Below are positions 62,257 to 64,000 of a stretch of DNA of 64,000 bases, in pieces. Source of the stretch: Mycobacteroides saopaulense (GTDB lineage: Bacteria; Actinomycetota; Actinomycetes; Mycobacteriales; Mycobacteriaceae); contig NZ_CP010271.1 in NCBI RefSeq assembly GCF_001456355.1, positions 682,001 to 746,000 of the forward strand, given 5' to 3'. The notes beneath the pieces are model-generated. The model was not told where the DNA came from. It saw only the letters and a program-made list of their open reading frames with translations, and did not search any database. A program made the position numbers and the translations under genes. The number at the start of each line of letters is the position of its first letter. Positions within the stretch are counted from its first letter, which is position 1.

Positions 62257-63501
62257 GTGGCAACCATTGTTTCTGACGTGACCACCGTGATGCAGCCGCT
62301 CGACACCCCGACGGCACCGACCGCAGTCCTGGCGACCGTCCTGGACATCGTGATTCCCGTGTACAACGAGGAGAACGATCTGGAATCGTGCGTGCGCCGC
62401 CTGCACGGGTTCCTGGCCAACGAGGTTCCGTACTCGGCTCGCATCACCATCGCCGACAACGCCAGCACTGATCGGACGCTGCAGATCGCGCACCGGCTCG
62501 CTGCCGAACTCGACAGCGTGGACGTACTGCACCTTGAGGAGAAGGGGCGGGGGCGGGCCCTGGCCGCGGCTTGGTTGTCCTCGGATGCCGAGGTGGTGGC
62601 CTACTGCGATGTGGATCTGTCCACCGATCTCAATGCGCTGATGCCGCTTGTCGCGCCGCTGATCTCGGGGCACTCGGACGTCGCCTACGGCTCGCGGCTC
62701 AACCGCAACTCGCGTGTGGTCCGGGGTCCCAAGCGCGAGTTCATCTCACGCACCTACAACCTGATCCTGCACGCTTCGTTGCAGGTCCGGTTCTCCGATG
62801 CCCAATGCGGCTTCAAGGCCATCCGCACCGACGTCGCCCGGCAATTGCTCCCGCTGGTGGAGGACAAGGAGTGGTTCTTCGACACAGAGCTGCTGGTGCT
62901 CGCCGAGCGGGTGGGCCTGCGCATCCACGAGGTGCCGGTCGACTGGGTGGACGATCCGGACAGCCGGGTCGACATCGTCGACACCGTCCGCAAGGACCTG
63001 CTCGGCATCTGGAGGCTGGGACGGGCGCTCATGCTCGGCACGCTGCCACTGGAAGAGCTGCGGCACAGTCTTGGTCGTGAACCGCTCGTCGAGGGAGTAC
63101 CGGCCGGTATGGTCGGGCAGCTGGTGCGATTCGGAATCATTGGCGTGGCAAGCACATTGGCCTACGCCCTGCTGTTCCTGGTGCTACATGGAGTGGCGGG
63201 AGACCAGGCGGCTAACTTCGTGGCGCTGCTCATCACCGCCGTGCTGAACACCTCGGCCAACAGGTTCTTCACCTTTGGGGTGCGGGGGCGTCGTGATGTC
63301 GCCAAGCATCAGTTCCAGGGCCTCGCCATCTTCGGCATCGGGCTGGCACTCACCAGTGGGTCGTTGGTCGCCATGCATCACCTGGTGCCGGACGCCTCCA
63401 AGCATCTGCTGCTGATCGTGCTCACCGTGGCCAATCTCGTCGCCACCCTGATTCGCTTCGTCGGACTGCGGTGGGTGTTCCGAAGCGCGAATACCCGATG
63501 A
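62257..63501 (+). CDS. DPM1-like glycosyltransferase family 2 with C-terminal GtrA domain
   Basis: 414 residues from GTG 62257; GTG 62278 and ATG 62290 are alternatives since no good ribosome-binding site marks the start. GT2 domain: VLDIVIPVYNEENDLESCV, NASTDRTLQIA, CDVDLSTDL (DxD) and SRLNRNSRVVRGPKRE; then about four hydrophobic helices in the GtrA-like C-terminus (VGQLVRFGIIGVASTLAYAL). Probably forms a polyprenyl-phosphate sugar and helps flip it, to feed the GT39 enzyme that overlaps its stop. Confidence 0.85.
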   Translation: MATIVSDVTTVMQPLDTPTAPTAVLATVLDIVIPVYNEENDLESCVRRLHGFLANEVPYSARITIADNASTDRTLQIAHRLAAELDSVDVLHLEEKGRGRALAAAWLSSDAEVVAYCDVDLSTDLNALMPLVAPLISGHSDVAYGSRLNRNSRVVRGPKREFISRTYNLILHASLQVRFSDAQCGFKAIRTDVARQLLPLVEDKEWFFDTELLVLAERVGLRIHEVPVDWVDDPDSRVDIVDTVRKDLLGIWRLGRALMLGTLPLEELRHSLGREPLVEGVPAGMVGQLVRFGIIGVASTLAYALLFLVLHGVAGDQAANFVALLITAVLNTSANRFFTFGVRGRRDVAKHQFQGLAIFGIGLALTSGSLVAMHHLVPDASKHLLLIVLTVANLVATLIRFVGLRWVFRSANTR

Positions 63502-64000
63502 CGCGGGAGCGGATCAGCGTTGGTCTTCTGCTGATCGGCACCGCGGCGGCATACCTGATAAACCTTGGCTCCAACGGTTGGGCTAATTCGTTCTATTCAG
63601 CTGCGGTGCAGGCGGGTTCGGTCTCCTGGAAGGCCGCGTTCTTCGGGTCCTCGGATGCCGCCAACTCGATCACCGTCGACAAGCCACCGGCGTCGCTGTG
63701 GCTGATGGAGCTCTCGGCGCGTGTCTTCGGGCTCAGCAGCTGGAGCATCCTGGTGCCCCAGGTGCTGCTGGGCGTGGCCTCGGTCGGTCTGCTGTACGTG
63801 ACCATTCGCCGCTACTTCGGCCATGGGGCGGGCCTACTGGCCGGGCTGGTGCTCGCGATCACGCCGGTGGCGGTGCTGATGTTCCGGTTCAACAATCCGG
63901 ACGCGTTGCTGGTCTTCCTGATGATCGCCGCGGTGTGGGCGGCGATGCGCGCCATCGAAGATGGCCGCAGCCGTTGGCCGCTGTTGGTCGGGGTGCTGGT
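63498..64000 (+). CDS. GT39/ArnT-type glycosyltransferase (partial, runs off the right edge)
   Basis: ATG 63498 overlaps the upstream stop (ATGA) and the frame stays open to the end. The visible part has SNGWANSFYSAAVQAGSVSW, SSDAANSITVDKPPASLW (the DxxKPP-type loop, here TVDKPP) and FGLSSWSILVPQ, typical of dolichyl/polyprenyl-phosphate sugar-dependent GT39 mannosyltransferases and ArnT. It should transfer a sugar from the polyprenyl phosphate donor made by the preceding gene to an envelope acceptor. Confidence 0.87.
   Translation, partial: MTRERISVGLLLIGTAAAYLINLGSNGWANSFYSAAVQAGSVSWKAAFFGSSDAANSITVDKPPASLWLMELSARVFGLSSWSILVPQVLLGVASVGLLYVTIRRYFGHGAGLLAGLVLAITPVAVLMFRFNNPDALLVFLMIAAVWAAMRAIEDGRSRWPLLVGVL

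Overview
The window comes from a high-GC, rapidly growing mycobacterium, most likely of the abscessus/chelonae type (Mycobacteroides). Three things point there: GTG/TTG starts and 4-nt start/stop overlaps are common; PapA, MmpL, LpqH, RpfA and F420-type genes are present; and two long blocks follow, from memory, the M. tuberculosis order Rv0855-Rv0860 (here 13.4-21.4 kb) and Rv0861c-Rv0883c (here 35.3-55.6 kb). No tRNA, rRNA, CRISPR array, insertion sequence or prophage was seen.

Region by region. 0-8.3 kb: two converging lipid-catabolism operons. The rightward one is TetR, SDR and enoyl-CoA hydratase. The leftward one is a tightly overlapped six-gene unit: two DUF35/OB-fold proteins, two thiolase-like (Ltp-type) proteins lacking the usual thiolase catalytic residues, an enoyl-CoA hydratase and a terminal TetR. 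A 27-bp palindrome lies in front of it. 8.3-13.3 kb: an iron-siderophore-type binding lipoprotein, then four overlapping genes for unrecognised exported or membrane proteins, two of them paralogous and one internally duplicated. 13.4-21.4 kb: CaiB-type racemase, esterase, DapC-like aminotransferase, two small exported paralogues, and the fadA-fadB beta-oxidation pair ending in a strong terminator.

21.4-35.3 kb is accessory relative to the M. tuberculosis order (fadB directly before xpb). It holds an AT-richer leader, then PapA-like acyltransferase, beta-lactamase-fold serine hydrolase, second PapA-like protein and MmpL transporter. This has the composition of a surface-lipid assembly and export locus, but lacks a PKS or FadD. 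Next comes a divergent TetR/FAD-monooxygenase unit with two operator palindromes, an F420-type oxidoreductase, a SRPBCC protein, a PA14-like lipoprotein and a membrane acyltransferase.

35.3-55.6 kb is conserved core: XPB helicase and partner, molybdopterin genes moaC-mog-moaE and moaA-moaD, a lipase, two tandem methyltransferases, rpfA behind a c-di-AMP (ydaO) riboswitch and a CRP-like site, cspB, an AlkD-like protein, two MFS transporters, a MarR regulator, a SpoU methyltransferase and SepH. 55.7-64 kb: two LpqH-like lipoproteins, two DUF202 proteins, a PaaX-like regulator between two genes sharing a TATC-N6-GATA site, ohr-ohrR with its operator, a polyprenyl-phosphate-type glycosyltransferase with a GtrA domain, and a GT39 enzyme running off the right edge.

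Limits: family calls come from reading motifs, without database searches. Start codons were chosen from overlaps and ribosome-binding sites. M. tuberculosis locus names are recalled and should be checked.
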